34,333 nt of DNA from an uncultured Bacilli bacterium (GTDB lineage: Bacteria; Bacillota_I; Bacilli_A; RF39; UBA660), in NCBI GenBank assembly GCA_944350385.1, contig CALVOV010000010.1:1-34333 (forward strand), in the 5' to 3' direction. The first letter of the stretch is position 1. Each line of letters starts with the position of its first letter. Shown here one piece after another: positions 33,437-34,333 of the stretch. The translations under genes and the position numbers were made by a program. Under the pieces are notes generated by a model. The model was not told where the DNA came from. It worked only from the letters and a program-made list of their open reading frames with translations, and searched no databases.

Positions 33437-33463
33437 GTGATTATGTGTATATAGAACAAACAC

Positions 33464-33492
33464 TTGTAAAATTTTGTAAATATTGATATTAT
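33464..33492 (+). promoter_or_regulatory. Extended -10 promoter of tmk
   Basis: TTGTAA (33464-33469), 17-nt spacer ending in TGA, then TATTAT (33487-33492). The ~50-nt leader contains a small inverted repeat (AGGA-cacaa-TCCT, 33500-33512). Confidence 0.65.
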
Positions 33493-33547
33493 ATTATTGA
33501 GGACACAATCCTTGAAGTATATATCTTAATGATAGGAGAGATTATAT

Positions 33548-34216
33548 ATGGCTGGAAAAATTATTGTAATAGAGGGAACAGACTGTTCAGGAAAGGAAAC
33601 ACAGTCAAAACTACTAGAACAAAAATTAAAGGAAAAGAAAATAAAATGCGTTCGCTTTGGCTTTCCGATGTATGACACTCCAACCGGAAAAATTGTAGGA
33701 GGCGCTTACTTAGGAAAACCAGAAATTTGTGAAAGTTATTTTAAAGAAGGAGCAGTAAATGTTGATCCACATGTTGTATGCTTGTACTATGCTGCTGATA
33801 GAAAATATAATATGACTAAGATTCAAAAATATTTAGATGAAGATTATTATGTAATATTAGATCGATATACAACATCGAATTTGGCTCATCAAGGAAGTAA
33901 AATTCATGATAAAGATGAAAGATTCAATATGTATCAGTGGATTGATAAATTAGAGTATTGGTTACTTCAATTGCCAAAACCAGATAAAACAATATTTCTT
34001 CATATGCCTTATGAACAATCCTTAAGTCTAAAAAAGAATCGACAATTTTTAGATGAACACGAGAAGTCACCAGAACATTTAAAGCAAGCTGAAGAATCCT
34101 ATATAGAATTAAGTCAATTATATAATTGGGATCGTGTAGAATGCGTAAAAGATAATAAAATTCGTGATATTGAAGATATAAATAAAGAAATATTAGAATT
34201 AGTTAAAAATATTTAA
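33548..34216 (+). CDS. tmk: Thymidylate kinase (dTMP kinase)
   Basis: 222-aa P-loop kinase converting dTMP to dTDP for DNA synthesis. P-loop IEGTDCSGKETQSKLL near the N-terminus, then the ILDRYTTSNLAHQGSK motif (DRY, TMP-binding Arg), YWLLQLPKPDKTIFLHMP and the lid region KKNRQFLDEHEKS. The GTDCSGKET loop differs from the common EGxEGxGKTT form, placing it in a separate tmk branch; another deoxynucleoside-monophosphate kinase is a minor alternative. SD AGGAGAG (33534-33540). It stands alone, not in the tmk-holB cluster common in Bacilli, so a second tmk could exist elsewhere. Confidence 0.9.
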   Translation: MAGKIIVIEGTDCSGKETQSKLLEQKLKEKKIKCVRFGFPMYDTPTGKIVGGAYLGKPEICESYFKEGAVNVDPHVVCLYYAADRKYNMTKIQKYLDEDYYVILDRYTTSNLAHQGSKIHDKDERFNMYQWIDKLEYWLLQLPKPDKTIFLHMPYEQSLSLKKNRQFLDEHEKSPEHLKQAEESYIELSQLYNWDRVECVKDNKIRDIEDINKEILELVKNI

Positions 34217-34226
34217 CTAATTTTTT
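34201..34226 (+). terminator. Terminator at the end of tmk
   Basis: Perfect 7-bp stem (34201-34207 with 34212-34218), AATA loop, TTTTTT at 34221-34226. The last tmk codons and TAA (34214-34216) form the hairpin. Confidence 0.8.
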
Positions 34227-34233
34227 CTTTGAC

Positions 34234-34259
34234 AAAAAAAGACTTTCCTTAGAAAGTCT
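34234..34259 (-). terminator. Terminator for a leftward gene at the right edge
   Basis: Perfect 8-bp stem (34240-34247 with 34252-34259), 4-nt loop. The A-run 34234-34239 gives a clean T-tract on the - strand, while the + side reads CTTTATT. It therefore works best for a gene coming from the right. Confidence 0.75.
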
Positions 34260-34286
34260 CTTTATTGTAATTTCAACCGCACCATT

Positions 34287-34333
34287 TTACTTATATTTTA
34301 ATTCTATATCATAAGCACATTTATAGTCAAATA
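34287..34333 (-). CDS. Possible C-terminus of a leftward gene (partial)
   Basis: On the - strand an open frame enters from the right edge and ends at TAA (34287-34289), giving 14 residues, FDYKCAYDIELKYK. It is followed by a well-formed - strand terminator 28 nt later. Too short to identify; supported only by the terminator placement. The other two - strand frames close early. Confidence 0.3.
   Translation of the reverse strand, partial: FDYKCAYDIELKYK

Noticed and set aside
1..34333. CRISPR array, IS element, prophage, tRNA or rRNA genes
   Set aside because: No regularly spaced repeats, transposase or integrase motifs, terminal inverted repeats, or tRNA-like or rRNA-like segments were seen on either strand.

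Overview
The window is a gene-dense, very AT-rich stretch of a Gram-positive chromosome. It is most likely from an uncultured, host-associated member of the Bacillota, class Bacilli (the RF39/RFN20/Erysipelotrichales-like part of the tree). That placement is inferred from family content and base composition; no marker gene was searched. TGA is used as a stop (rpoD, the phosphatase and the DUF421 gene end in TGA), so this is not a code-4 mollicute. Several gene pairs also keep the order I recall from Bacillus subtilis: yqeG-yqeH, dnaG-rpoD-trmK, nfo next to a YqfT-like gene, a PbpA-like PBP before rpmG, spoIIIE before ymfF-ymfH, lepA-hemW, and a TIGR04086 gene beside a DUF421 gene. No rRNA, tRNA, CRISPR array, insertion sequence or prophage module was seen. 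Every intergenic gap is shorter than 300 bp. Nearly all genes are on the + strand; the exceptions are an arginase, two small genes and a possible gene at the right edge.

Layout. 1-779: 3' end of a secreted Ig-like surface protein with an unusual Trp/Cys-rich C-terminus. 853-6726: addB-addA recombination helicase-nuclease plus a low-molecular-weight tyrosine phosphatase. 6733-7635 (-): arginase. 7740-11082: MurE ligase, VanZ-like membrane protein and a Wzx-type flippase. 11116-11814: sigK, encoding the late mother-cell sporulation sigma factor with its pro-sequence. 11850-16934: yqeG-yqeH (ribosome biogenesis), dnaG-rpoD-trmK. 16947-19214: TIGR04086 and DUF421 membrane proteins, then a GHL10/YngK-like lipoprotein. 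19270-20544: two type IV pilin-like proteins. 20620-23891: endonuclease IV, a small DUF2624-like protein and a class B penicillin-binding protein. 24020-29840: L33, EF-P, SpoIIIE/FtsK and the M16 peptidase pair YmfF/YmfH. 29911-34216: LepA, HemW, an HD hydrolase and thymidylate kinase.

How it works together. Most genes are housekeeping: DNA repair and replication, transcription initiation, translation factors and wall synthesis. Over these lie cell-surface functions (Ig-like protein, flippase, pilins, lipoprotein) and signs of sporulation (sigK, SpoIIIE). The most distinctive regional signal is at gene boundaries. Many transcription units have a -10 box followed 5-8 nt later by the Shine-Dalgarno sequence (typically GGTGAT) and then, usually 3-4 nt further on, the start codon, which implies 5' leaders of only about 10-15 nt. 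Many terminator hairpins also contain the stop codon of the gene they end. No clear novel multi-gene system is present. The best leads are this compact initiation architecture, the orphan pilin pair with matching cysteines, sigK in such an AT-rich lineage, and an apparent non-ATG (possibly ATT) start in the DUF2624-like gene.
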